Program-made: the position numbers and the translations under genes
Part shown: in pieces, positions 14,192 through 26,975 of the stretch
Layout: every line of letters begins with the position of its first letter
Numbering within the stretch: position 1 is the first letter of the stretch
Assembly: GCF_021155765.1 (NCBI RefSeq)
Contig: NC_060115.1
Location: 11,822,493 to 11,886,492 of the forward strand
From: Diprion similis
Lineage: Eukaryota; Arthropoda; Insecta; Hymenoptera; Diprionidae
DNA length: 64,000 bases
Direction: 5' to 3'
Notes under the pieces: generated by a model
Told to the model about the DNA's origin: nothing
Database searches by the model: none
The model's input: only the letters and a program-made list of their open reading frames with translations

Positions 14192-17100
14192 ATGTCACCC
14201 GGTATAAATGATCGACCACGTTACACAGGTACTGTCCCGAAAAGTAATCGTAGAAATGATAGAAATCGCGAAAGGTCCAACAGTAATCAAGTAATGATTG
14301 GACCAATTGATCAGAGGGATGTTTCACACCAACCAAATAATCTGGTAAGCCAAAATCAGTCATTTCGATCTGCATCCTCTTCCTGATAATGTTTAAAAAA
14401 ATGCATTTGAATCAAATGTCATTATTATTCATTTTATATGAAGTAGAATTGAATATAAGGCTAACTTTTGACATGTGTAAGAGCATGAAAATGGATTCCA
14501 AACTACAATACACTAACAATTTCCTCACTTAATAAATCGTAAAAGAAAAACTATTTTTTACATTAAGATTAGCACCTGATTTACTTTTCATTTTCGTTGA
14601 GTGTATCACACGGTATGTTCAATGTAACGGGTGGTAAACTATCACATTAGATTCAAAATCCGTCTATAAATAGGGTATGAAAAAGCGGGGAGTCTTTTGC
14701 GCTAAGAATATACACTGCCGACACATAAATGTAGTCAAGCTTGTATTCTCAGCTGCAAAGCCACCACGGTTTAGATACCAAAGTCAATCCAATCAATCGG
14801 ACCTCAGAAGAAAAAAATAATCTGGTATTATAGGTGTTTTTACATTTTCCAATTATTGTTCATATTGAAATTTCATATAATTTATTAATTTGTACAATTG
14901 TTGCAGCTCGAGTGGCACCTGGTAACTGATCCACACAGGTCGGAAAAAAATAGTAATACTCGATCCACATCATCCGCACCTTCCATAGGCTACCAGGATC
15001 TCGCAGAATTTGGTATTGATTTGAAACTGCTATAATTGAGAAGTTATGGATGCAAAAATCTGTGATTCTCCTCGTAGAAAATTATCCTTTTATAAAAATG
15101 ACCAGTTTACTTGAAAAATAGTAAGATACATTTCAATTAGCTCATATTATTCTTGTGTCTGCGATTATCATAGTACAGGCTGATCTCGAAATCTGTTTCA
15201 CAGTACTAGATGTAGATTGACATATTTGAAAATAACTTTAGATTGCAGTAGCCAACAGCGTAACCACATAGGCGAAGATCGTACTCAGTGGCATAGAATG
15301 GCACCACCAGACTCTCACACCCAATCACCACCACCGCAGTCACAGGGGAACAAGCCTACAAATGTAGATAAGATGGTAGAATATTTTGCTTTCAATGAAA
15401 ACATAAAATATCAGTGAATGGCTGTTCGTAATAGTATCTGAACATTTCAATTTTAACAGCCAGATAGAGGACAAGTTGAAAGTCGACTTAATCAAATCCA
15501 GGACTACATTCGGGTGACTTCTACAATGATGGATTCACTGAGTCAATCCAGCGACCCTGTAAGTAAATCAGTTTTGTTCATCCATTTATTACTACACTGT
15601 AATGTTCCTACTGTAAATTGTTGATTTAGCGCGCAGTTACGCAACATGAGAAGTTGTCTAAAATGGTGGAGGATCTTTATGACAGTGAAAAAAAATTGGC
15701 CAATCTTCTAGAGACTTATCAAAATCGGGGAATTCCTGATGAGGTTGTTAATACGTTACTTGTTTGATGTTCTGTTGTTTACTAACAATAAAACTTGCAT
15801 GCGATTTTAGTCTGGTGATCATTCAGTGCAGCGGTCCGACCAAATGAGAAGATTCAGTGATTTAATGGATGTTCTAACTTTACAAGAACGATTCATCTTG
15901 ACTAACCCTAACTGCATGGTGCGTTGTACTTTCATAACTCAACTTAGAACTTATAGTTTGATTGGATCGAATCAATTTCAGTAGATTTAACTTGCGGTTT
16001 ATTCGATGCAGAATGGTGAAATTGACGAACATGGAGATGGCGGCAGAGAAGCTCAGCTCCAACGCAAGGTAGAAGAAACTCAAAGGAAGCTTGCCCAGCT
16101 TCAAGAACAAGAAGCTTCTCTATTAGGAATGCATTTGCGAGCTAAAGAAAGATTGAATGCAGCACGTCAAGCCCAACAAGTATTTTTGCAACAAGGTGAA
16201 CAGGGTGCCTGGGAAGGTCCAGACAGGCAACAGCATCAAGGACAATCAAACGCCGATGAACTGGAATCGGAACATGCCGCCCTTAGGGGAAAGTTAGTTC
16301 AGTTACAAAATAAGAAGAAAAGAATGGATCACCTCGTCGCAGAGTTGCAAGCAGTGGATGCTTTTGACAGAGGCAGCTGTGTTAGTATACAATGATTGAT
16401 ACCTAATCATTTAAAATCTACTTATTAGCCAATCAGAACAATTTTTGTATCCTGATTGCAGAGCTCTGAAGGTTCACGCGCACCGGGAAGAGATAAAGTC
16501 GCCGAATTGGATGCGATGAAAGCACAGCTGGCACGCCTTAAAGCTCTGATGGAAGATGCTACACGAGATCGACATCCATCAGAATCTGAAATTGAACCGG
16601 AAGCTGATGAAGAGGTCAGAGAAGAAGTGTCGGCTAATAGTTCTCGTAATTCAATAGATCGACAGAGTGAGCCTAATGATTTGTCGAGAAGGAAGGCTGG
16701 TAACTTTGCAGATGCACCCTCGGTTGACCAAGTTCAAGTAAGCCGTTAACTTTAAATTTTCATCACGTTTAATATTTCATAAAATGTGAAAATCGCACTC
16801 TAACTGAAAAGCTGCCTTTCAAAATTACCAAAATTCATCTGCAGCTAATCAATTTCTACCATCTACGTTTGAAAAAACAAAGTTGAAAAATAATTTATTC
16901 CCTTCAAATGACAGGCTGTGACTAGGGAACTCAGAGAACAGTCTGTATTACTGCAGGCCGCTCGTGCCGAATTGCAACGCCTAAAGCAAACGACTCCTAC
17001 ACCCGTTGTTACCTCATCAACTCCACCTCCTTCTCTTCTTGGACTCAATCTATCTGAGAAGAAACAGAGTAACAACAATACTAATAGCAGCAGTAATGAC

Positions 17101-20100
17101 GAACGTTGCGAACTACAATTTGCACAAGCTAAGAGACGCCAGCTGGAAGACTTAATGAGAAAGGTTTGGAGCAGATTTTATACCCATCATCTTGTGCTCA
17201 GTAAAATATAAATATTTTCTTTCATGAAAATATACTTTTACATAGGAACAGGGACACTCATCTAGTGTGAATCAAGATGTTGGTAGAGGAGATTGGGGTG
17301 GCGTTAGAGAAACCAATTCACAACTTAGTAACACTAGCGTTGCAGCAAACTTGTGGCCTTTGCCGAATCCTGCAACAGGTTAGTAACGAATATATAGTAA
17401 CTTTAACGAAAATAAAATCAATTTATAATGTTCATAAAATTGGTTTTCCTTCATTACTCTTATTTCATTACAGGTGAATCTAACGAACAAAGTGTAGACG
17501 GTGTGTCAATTTCTGAAAATTTATTAGATGTCGGACCTAACGGCAATGCTACGACGACAAATGGTAATTGGTGGGGTGCTCCCCCGCCAATTGGAATGGT
17601 TGAACAGCCTCCACAAGGTGAGCTTAAAATCTACTTCATCTCCCAATTTACCTTTTTGAAATTAAGAAATGAAAATCTAACTGTATTGCAAAATTAAGAA
17701 TCGACGGATTAAATACTGTCTAGCAGGAGTGGCGGGTATGGCTGAATATTATCGACAGCTGTTATTGGGCTCTCAAGCACAACAACTGCAAATGATGGGA
17801 ATGACTATGCAGCAATGCTGCCAATTATTGTGGGCTCAACAACGAGAATTACAATCAATGCGAGCAGCAATTGTTCAACTACAATTACAGCTACGACAAC
17901 CACAGCAGCTACAACAGCAACAGCAACAGCTACAAGGACGGGCCAATAACAATTATAGTAATGTAGGAAATGCTGAAGAGTATTCCAATCTTAATCGTGC
18001 TGTGCAACACAATGGAAGTTCATTGGACGCTACTTTGCCACCGAGCTCATCACTTCCTAATCTCGTTGCTTTACCCACACCTACACCCACACCAGCGCCT
18101 GTTCCTATACCCAATTCTCCACACCAACAACAACAGTTGAACAACCAAGTTCCACCAGGAAATAGAGCCAACAACTATTGGGACAACTTTCGAAGGTAAT
18201 TCGTGAAAGTCTTAATGTAGGTTTATCGAGTTATAGTCATGTTTCGATGTTAGTACCAAACTATTCATTTGCTTAGTTTCAATCTCTTAACTCTTCATAT
18301 GAATGTTCAATGACCATTTTATTCAATTTATGGTGATCTGGCTGCAAATCTTTCTGTAGATGTTGGTTTTTTTTTATATGTCACACTATTTAGTATTTCA
18401 TCATTATTTCTTCAATTTCAATTTGATAACGTACCTATTTTCTTTTAAGATGTTCCATTTTAATTTCGCTTACATTATTGTTTAAAATTATATCTGAGCA
18501 GAGATTCTGGGTTAATCATAGCCATCCTGTAAGTTATTATCCCCGGTTTAAACACGAATGTTAGTTGAGTGTTTTTGGGAAAGACGCTTTGTAACTTCTC
18601 GTTAAGTTTTTTCGACATCCTCAGTTGAATATAAAACATATGAATTCAATTTCGAACTTCACGAGTCGAATTAAAATATTGTACAACTCCGACGATCATA
18701 TATAAAATAAAATCATTTTCTGCGCATTCATTTTCGTGTACTTCTATTTACTCGTAACCCCTGTTAAATCATGTTCACAAGCATTGCTTGTAGTATTGAA
18801 AATTGTAACGTTTCTGTTTAAAAGGCCCTAGGTAGGTTTACATTATACTCCTCTTGCCTTACTTTATTGAAATAGCTTGATTGGTGTGTTTGACATTTGC
18901 TTTTCACTGTAATCACTAACACGAAATTCGTTATGTTGCCCTTTTCTTGAAATTAGACTGCACAGCAAAAGTTGTAACAATAACTTGAAAGATTGATTAA
19001 CTATTTAAAAGTGTGCCATCTAACAACAGTTCATCACAATTAATCAGTTCAGTCAGTACACCATAAGTCATTTACTCACAGATATTCCCTTCCATATATT
19101 TTTCAATAACAGATTTTGAATATTAATGTTTTACGCATGAGATTTGGGTTTGCTGATTGTTCCCTTTCAGTTACTCGAGGCAAAATTTACTCTCGGTGAA
19201 TGGAAAAACTGCATCGGATCGCAACCCACACACAACTGCAAGTACTCCAACCACAAACACTGTATCTTCTGCACCAGGTACTGCGTCTGGCGGGGGAAAC
19301 AACACTGGACTCACGTATGCACAATTTATCAATGCATTATTCATAAAGTTAAATCTTGTACTTACTAGTTATTTATGTAAGAAGTGGGAGTTTTGTGTCA
19401 GATCGATTGAATTTCAGACCACCACCATCGATTTGGTTAAAATTAGCATGATCATTATCTGTTCGAGTTAAGATAAGTCTCTTAGGGTGTAATATTACCC
19501 GTACACGAAAGCAAAGGGTGATTTTCCCCAAATTATTAAGAAAACTGAATTAATATTATAACATAAAATATTAATTCATTTTTGTTAAATAAATTGGAGA
19601 TGCCAACCATTAATTTTGAATAGATCAAGTAAAAAAAATTTAATCTGGTAGATCTGTAAAAGCAATTTCTTAAATAATTCGCAGAGAAATTAAAACTAGA
19701 TACCTAGATAATAGGTAATAATCTTGACATATACAAAAAGCGTACCAACTGGTTTCAGCTGAATTGGTGACGGTAGTCCAAAATGCAATCTGTCTGACTC
19801 AAAATTGCTAACACATGAAAATGGAAAATTCGAATCTTCAAGTATCCAAAATATTCGATTTATGAAATTGTATTGACTTGCAATAACATTGGATTTAGGT
19901 CTAGAAAAGACAAGCGCAATAGAGAGCATGGATTGGAGAATTTGTCGTTACCAACTTTGTTATCCGCTGAGATGCAGTACCCACAAAATCTTCAGCTGCA
20001 ATCTAATTTTCAACAGCAAGAAGTTGTAAATTCAAGGAGTAGCTTAAGTAATGTCTTAGCCAATGATACGACCTTACAACAATCGCATCATGTGGACAAC

Positions 20101-21485
20101 TTTTTTGATGAGCAACAATTGGCTTGCACTCGATCAGTACCTGCAAATAACGATGGTCAGGTTTGTCTGCGTCAGCTTAGGTAAGATGGTCTTGTCAACA
20201 GATGATTAACCTTCTAATATTATAAAGAAAAACTAGCATTAATATCATATAATGCAGAACGTTTGCTGATTCTTAGCGCTAACTTCACAGTCTGTATTCA
20301 AAACTTTTCATTTGCAATATCAAAAAATTGTACTACAAGGTCGCAAACTCTTGAATCACAATTATTCTGATTTATAGCAATGAAATGAGCGACGCAGTGT
20401 CATCGCTAGTAACTGTGAATACTTCAAGACCTGGCTACCTCGTTCGGGTGCTGAGGGAGGTTAAAATTATTTGCGAAGATCACAGGTTACGTCCTCGTCT
20501 CTTGCGTTCACTGAGGGCTTTGCGGGATTCACATTCATCCAATAATCCTTTGGTAATCAAAGTTACCATATAGTAATAATTATTTGCTCGAAGCAGTAAC
20601 AATTAAAAACTTAGCTTTTACTCGTATATTGAAAATAAATCATAATTGGTTATAAAATCTATTAGCATTACTCGACTCAAATGTGTAAGATCTATTTATT
20701 GATCCGTTGAAATTTTTTCTAACCAGGTTGGATGGTTACAAAATGAAACAACTGATCAGACAGCCAGTGAAAGTTGTCAATCTAGTGATGAAGATTCTGA
20801 CACGGGTACCCTCAATAATACAGTAGGAAGTGCAGTGAATGCAGTTGGCGCTTTGTCACTACCCCCACCTCCGTTACCTCCACCACCATTGTCTATGACG
20901 TTACCACTTTTGCCAGTAAAATCAGGTTTAGAGAATATGGTGAGAAAAAAGTAGATATTATGATAAAACCTAAAAATGCTGTCAACTTTGCTGACTAATC
21001 AGATCTCTGTCATTCCACTAGAAACAATATTTATAAAGTAAATTGGACGTGGTAACACTTATATTAGAAGAAACTAATTTATATCACAGATAACAAAGAA
21101 CAATTCTCTTACATCTTACAGGGAGGATTTCAAGCAGAAAGTGTAGGCATTAATGCATCGGCATCTGTAACACCGGGTTACAATGAAGACTTGGCAGAAG
21201 CTGATCAATCGCGACCCGAAGCTTCTCACAATCCCCAGGTACCATTCTATTTTACACTCGTATATTATATTTGATTATTACAGTTGCATTTTAAAGCAGG
21301 TTGCTAGTGACGAAAATGCTGGTGAAGAAGGTGGAGGAGACACATCAACAGCTTCAGCCAATGCTTTGATAGCTGATTTGGTAGCAGAGATGGAATACAT
21401 GGAAGAGGATGGAGAAAGAAGTGATGATATCGGGCTTGATAGAGTTCCTACTCGATTATATCATCAGGCAAATGAGTCAATTTGA
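14192..21485 (+). CDS. PCM1: PCM1-like pericentriolar material protein, about 1146 aa, 18 coding exons
   Basis: Exons: 14192-14344, 14907-15012, 15272-15375, 15460-15558, 15630-15743, 15811-15918, 16012-16380, 16462-16737, 16915-17163, 17246-17378, 17474-17617, 17727-18195, 19171-19314, 19899-20180, 20378-20552, 20727-20939, 21122-21238 and 21300-21485; the sum is 1147 codons with stop. Recognition rests on the order of blocks known in vertebrate PCM1: VESRLNQIQDYIR (exon 4), the coiled coil QRKVEETQRKLAQLQEQEASL (exon 7), and QLQNKKKRMDHLVAELQAV (end of exon 7), followed by Gln-rich coiled coils (exon 12) and YSRQNLLS (exon 13). The middle is rich in Gln, Asn and Pro. PCM1 scaffolds centriolar satellites, which carry proteins to centrosomes and basal bodies along microtubules. 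The protein is clearly shorter than human PCM1 (about 2000 aa). The weakest junction is exon 2-3: the acceptor at 15271/15272 keeps frame, whereas an acceptor at 15248/15249 would need a poor donor at 14938. Confidence 0.88.
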
Positions 21486-22208
21486 AATCTGGTAGCTGGC
21501 TTTATTTGCACTTAATTGACCTCACGCTCTCGGTGCTCCCACACTATTATTGAAAATTACAATCTACATTATCGGCTAAGAGCATCCATGGTTACGGCTA
21601 TGTACAAATGGAACGATGAATATGAGTAAATAGGTGCATGGTCGTACTTTTTGTAGCCCGTGTGTTTAATTTGAGCAATTTGAAAATGACTACCTAACAC
21701 TGCATAACTCGGTGTACTGATTGCAAGGAATTTTTGTGTTCTAATATGGCTAAGGATTAAATTACTGTTAATATTTTGCTAAAATATTATAGGTTACTGG
21801 TTTGTCTTTGATTTTAAATGAAACATGCTTGACTAAGTGCATTGCTACCCAATTACAGTACAGAAATATAGTAAGCGCTAGTATAGCCAATGCTCTAACC
21901 CACCTTAGTTTCACTAGTTTTTCCAAGCCCACTATAACGTGCTTGACATGAAATATGAAAATCAGCAAAACGCATTATTCTGAACATGGAAAACATTTAT
22001 AACACGTGTTTGTTACATAGAAAAGTAAATATTTATTCATCTCATACATATAACTTGATTACTTAATATCGTACCAATTGCAGTCCCATACATTGAAAAT
22101 CTTGACGAGTATGAGTGGTAACGACGTATTGCATGTCAACTGGTAAGAAAAACAATTCGTGAAAAAACATTGAACAATTATTAAACGATTTTTAAGTGCC
22201 ACCAAATT
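21486..22208. other. Convergent 3' ends of PCM1 and the unknown Cys-rich gene
   Basis: The two genes end tail to tail 723 bp apart. The stretch is AT-rich and must hold both 3' UTRs. I could not assign the cleavage sites; a TTTATT (AATAAA on the minus strand) occurs near 22030. Confidence 0.5.
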
Positions 22209-23855
22209 CTAAAATTCTGCTTCCTCAATTCCACTTTGTGATTGAAATCGTTGATGATGGTACACCGAGCACCCATGTGTTTCTAACAACATTCTCTCGT
22301 ACTCGGCGTCATCGTGGCTGTTTCTCAACTTTAAATTATCATTCAATAGATTGTTACATTTTTTACTATCGTGATAAACTAATTTACTACGGTTACCTGC
22401 TGCCCAAAAACAGCTATTAACCGTAGCCATCAATTCCTGTTCCTCACGATATTTCAATTCTCCATTTATGCACAGTCGTGCCGATTTACAACGCACCTCG
22501 GCCAATCCACAGTCTTTTGCGTACGTTCTACCATGGTAAGTGCAGCAGTTACCACTACCTCTGAAAAGAAATACTCTCTTATTAAGTGCCTAATCAATTC
22601 TGTCCGCCACAAAGAAATAAAAAATAAATAATGGCCGTATCTTTATATCAGAACAACATAACGACGTGCATATATTATACTATGAAAGTTACAGTCGCTT
22701 AATAAATAAATTATTACTAGTCTTAATATTAATTACTTGGGCTCATTCGACGAGTAGACCCAGCAACCTGTGGTATGCTTTACTCTACTATTGATAACGC
22801 AAGGTGTAGTTCACAAAGGATTGGAAGGCTCTCAAATTATCTTCGTCTCTCGTTCGATTCCGTTGGCCATCGTTTTTAACAATAAAAGAGAAAGGAGAAA
22901 ACGGAGAGAAAAACATTTTCGAAACTAAATTTGGCTGTTGGAAAAATTGTATGATCAAAAGTTATCTGTGTAATTGATTTGTTCGTTTGTTCATTCGTTT
23001 ACACTACTCAGCAATTTCAAATGGTGGATTTCAATTGAATAGGCGACATCACCGATTCAAAGAACATGCAAAACTATCTCGCATCAGCGGTATTTTTAGC
23101 AACCATTTTCAACAGTGGCGCTCTTTGTTTCCGTAAGAAAAATACACACTCCGTGCCACCAGACAGACCGAAGTTTTTATGTTCTATTCGGCGAAATGAA
23201 GCTGAAATATCGTACAGGTAAACGAATGCGTATCTGTATGCGTGAGAAAAGATATATTGTATATACAAACACGTATGCAGATAGGTATGTAAATACTGAT
23301 TAAATATAACTTATGACACATGATTTACGTACATATATAAATATAGCGCTCGATTATTTCGGGTATAATCCATGGAGTCCATACTCAACATACGTTAAAG
23401 GAAAATGGATAATCAAAAATTATACCTTTCCGTAATCTTTTGAACTGATCCGGGTCAGCGAGCATCAGCTCCCCGTTATTGTTGCGTTTCCGGTTGTTTC
23501 GTCGTCGCGCGGCATCCTGACACGCTTGCTGCCGGGCTTGGCCGAAAGCGCAGAGTCTCAGTACCGGATGATCGTGATCGTCCGGAGAAGGAAAAGCAGC
23601 CGGATTAGCCCCGCGCAAAGCTTCTGGAATCACGCAATAGTTATTTACGAGATCAACGGCGCGGCCTTCGTCATCGGTTTCCATTGCACCGTGGCAGTTT
23701 CCGCTCGTTGTATCTTTCATATTCACGTCCCAGCAGCCACTGCTACAATTACCCGGCTGCAGGTTCGCGTTATTTTGCGGCACAAAACCGTAGTACGCGT
23801 TAGCCGATACGTAAGATGCACCGCTGATACCATAATACGCCTCGCTAACAGCCAT
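22209..23855 (-). CDS. Unrecognised Cys-rich basic protein, 259 aa, two exons
   Basis: Exon 1 is 23855-23426 and exon 2 is 22558-22209; the junction adds one base plus two and keeps frame for 260 codons. An in-frame TAA lies four codons before the ATG, which fixes the start. The N-terminal half is Tyr/Ala/Asn-rich with scattered cysteines and an acidic stretch; residues about 112-143 are strongly basic (RRRNNRKRNNN, then FKRLRK), which looks like a nuclear localisation signal. Exon 2 opens with a compact Cys/His-rich block (GNCCTYHGRTYAKDCG, then VRCKSARLC), possibly a metal-binding or disulphide module, and ends in an acidic His/Gln-containing tail. There is no signal peptide and no membrane segment. 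I do not recognise the family. An alternative donor at 'gcag|gtaacc' (about 22406) could shorten or replace the C-terminal 60 residues. Confidence 0.75.
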
Positions 23856-26735
23856 CGTGTTATTTTATTTGATATAGCAACAATATATGCACGAAACGAG
23901 AATCAAAAACGGGAAACAAACCACACGCGCAATGAGACGCTACACGATGCTAAGAGATTGTAGGTTCAATGTTTGCACCGTTACTACCGGTTGCTACCTG
24001 ACGACAACTGTTGTCTGTGGACAACTGAACTGAACTGAGTAACTGACACTGATCGCTGAATCGCTCGGTCTCCCTCCACACCCTACCTCGGCGGAAAACG
24101 GGCAACATGCGTCGCGTCCTACAATCCATTCGCCCCCCCCTAACCCCAACGGCCGGTATTTCTTGTAAGCAGAATTGACTTACCGTGGTAAGTTGTCCAG
24201 TAATCAGGGTTGCCAGAAAAATAGTACCGCAGGTCGCCAAAAGAGAGCGCACAGGTAGCCCAATGTGTAGCAATTCAAATAAACGAGACAGTCAAGACTC
24301 CTAATTAATAAAAACCAAATATATCTTTTACTCAAAGGTATTGCGAAGAGAATATAACAAGCGTCGTTAAAGAGAATAATAATTGAACAATTAGAAAACA
24401 AGTGAAGGCGTGGTGAGCTATGCTGGTCTTGTTGCTATCCGTCTAGGGAAATCTGTTGTGCGCATCATGTGGATATAGCATGAGGTTGAACATCATGTGG
24501 ATGCGGTATAAGGCAGAGTGAATTCCACAAATGTAGCCAACCTCCCGACTAACAAATAATCCCTAGGTTATAGTAAAATAAAGAAATTGACTACGTGTGT
24601 CTCAGATCAAACGATTGGCGGATACAAAAAGATGAGATATTTTTTCAAAAACGCAAAAGACTATTCTTGGGGCTTTACTCTAAATTGTAATTTTATCATT
24701 TTTTCGCTGGCTGTTGCCCGATTCTATGCGTTGTACAGAACAAAGATCAGAATATCTTCAAGCGCATTCAATTGTTATTCGTTATCAATGCTTTGTCATC
24801 GTCCTACTTCATAGTCAACGGATCTTGGCGGGATTTGCGACTTTACGCTGGAGTTCGGATACAAACAACTGACAATCGGCAGAAAATTTTTCTTCCTGCC
24901 TCCAATTTACCGGACGGGTCTTGGCTTGCCGTTATCGTATGATTGTTATTTTCGTTATTGAAGTTAAAGAAATATGAAAAGTAGCCGCGAATATTCTGTT
25001 TTACATTTGTAATTTGTCGCGTGCAAAGATTCAGGCCACAGAGGTATGAATATAGCAATCAACTGGCACCATAAAGTCATTTAGCCTATGAAAAATTCAT
25101 AGAGTCAATTGTTATTCGTTATTGCAAGCTAAGCTCAGGTAACATTCGAAATTATTTACGTAAGTTCCAATGCTCTGTGTCCGATCTTCTAGTCAAAATT
25201 TAGTCACGATGAATGTTATTGTTATAGCAAGTGCAGCGCGTATTTTAGAGAGCGAGTTTATTCTATTTATTGCGAGGTGAAAAATTATAGTGGGTTCTCC
25301 ATCAGTGATATTCTTTATTTGTCTTGCCAATGAATGAGTGCCATTTCAGGATAAAACAATTTACCTCAGTGTTCTCCAGAGTAATATAAAATTTATTTGG
25401 TATTCTCCGAGGAAATATGAAATTTATTCCTTTATCTCCATATACATACATATATGTATAGGAATATGTAATTCATGACGGAAGGGATTCACTTTAGATG
25501 GTGCGGCTGGACCGATTGTCAAAATGCAGCATGGGTAAGTCGCATGAATTTAATATCATGTGTCGAATGAACGTCAATGTCTGGTGGCAGTTAGACTGAC
25601 GAATCGCTATTTAATACTTGACGCTATAGCTAATTGCAAATTATTGCCTTTTTATCTCGACTGCTGATGGTAAACTGAAAACCTAATAATAGTTGACGTC
25701 GGGTGTTACCTTTACTATGATATTTCAAAGGACATCGCGCACTCTTAGCCAATATGCAGTCAACAATATGATCATAATATGCTTATTCCCAGCTGACTTG
25801 AAATAGTTAACGAAGAATTTCTGTCGATATTAAGTCAACTAACAGCCAAGAGTGTGTTATCTGGATTGTGACTGTCCGCTATTTGAAAATGTTCAGTTGT
25901 ACTATGATAAAAGTATTCGAAACTTCCACTTGTAATTTAGTTACTAATGTCATAGCACCTATAGATCACCACGAAAGGGTAATAGTTTTTAAGCGTTTTG
26001 AATGTTGGCCAAATTCAATTGGGCAACTTTTTAATTTAGGGTAGTAATTAATTTTTTTGAAAAATTAATGGCTTGTTGATCTGAACAAATTTTAAGATGA
26101 ATTTAACTATTCAACCGACAAGGAAATGTCACAATCGATGCCCAATAAGGTGATTTAAAAATAATCACTATTTCTGTTGCATTTTTTCTCAATTAACAAA
26201 TATTTTGTGTGTAATTCTGTTGACAAAATTTTTAAGGCTTGACCGTACAATAAATAGGATTAATTACTGAGCACATACTTTGCGTAGTCGAAGGGAAATT
26301 AATTAGTTTCGAACTAGCATCTGAATATAATCACAATCTAAAAGTTGTAAAAGTCTTGTTTATTGATTAATTATTATCTTCGTTACACAGATGTGCACAA
26401 TATAGTAAAATTTTCCTCTTAATTAAAATGTGTTTTCATTTTATGCAAGTTTAGTAGTGAAGTTTTATGTAACTACAGAATGAACCAGCAGTTATTGCTT
26501 TGAATTTCTATTATGACGCAGCTTTACATATCATTTTTAAAGAACAGTTTCTTTTGTTCCTCGTTTCTATGGTCATATTGGAATGTAGAAACAAGTTTAT
26601 GCCATTCAGTATATATCGAAATGTGTTTACATGGATTCAGACTTTCGGAGCATTCGTTCTGTAATGCAAATTGATGTTGGGTCAAACGCATAGACTTGTA
26701 GAATAGATTGAACTCTCCCATAAGAGCCCAGTAAG
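23856..26735. other. Upstream region of the Cys-rich gene and spacer
   Basis: 23856-24150 is richer in GC and CpG than its surroundings and probably holds the promoter and 5' UTR of the minus-strand gene; no clear TATA box. The rest, to 26735, is AT-rich with no gene that I can support. Confidence 0.45.
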
Positions 26736-26757
26736 CCCCCCCCCCCCCCCCCCCCCC
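26736..26757. repeat. (C)22 homopolymer
   Basis: Twenty-two consecutive C residues, about 230 bp left of the foldback element. Confidence 0.95.
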
Positions 26758-26975
26758 AAACCGGTGTCTAAAAGTTGCCTTTAAGATGTCTGTTTTCAGA
26801 TAACTTATCAACACCATTTAACGTCGACTTCAAGATAACTTACCTAAGATACCTTGAAAACGTCCACAAGGAGTTATCTTGTACAAGTTGTCTATAAGTC
26901 AACCGATCAAGACAACTGCTAGTCTGCTGGTAGTTGCAATATCTATGTTACGCATGTCTGGTGGTCAAGACGTAC

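Noticed and set aside
23526-23963. 145-codon open frame on the plus strand
   Set aside because: Overlaps exon 1 of the Cys-rich gene in antisense, with no supporting motif; the minus-strand frame splices cleanly and has an upstream in-frame stop.
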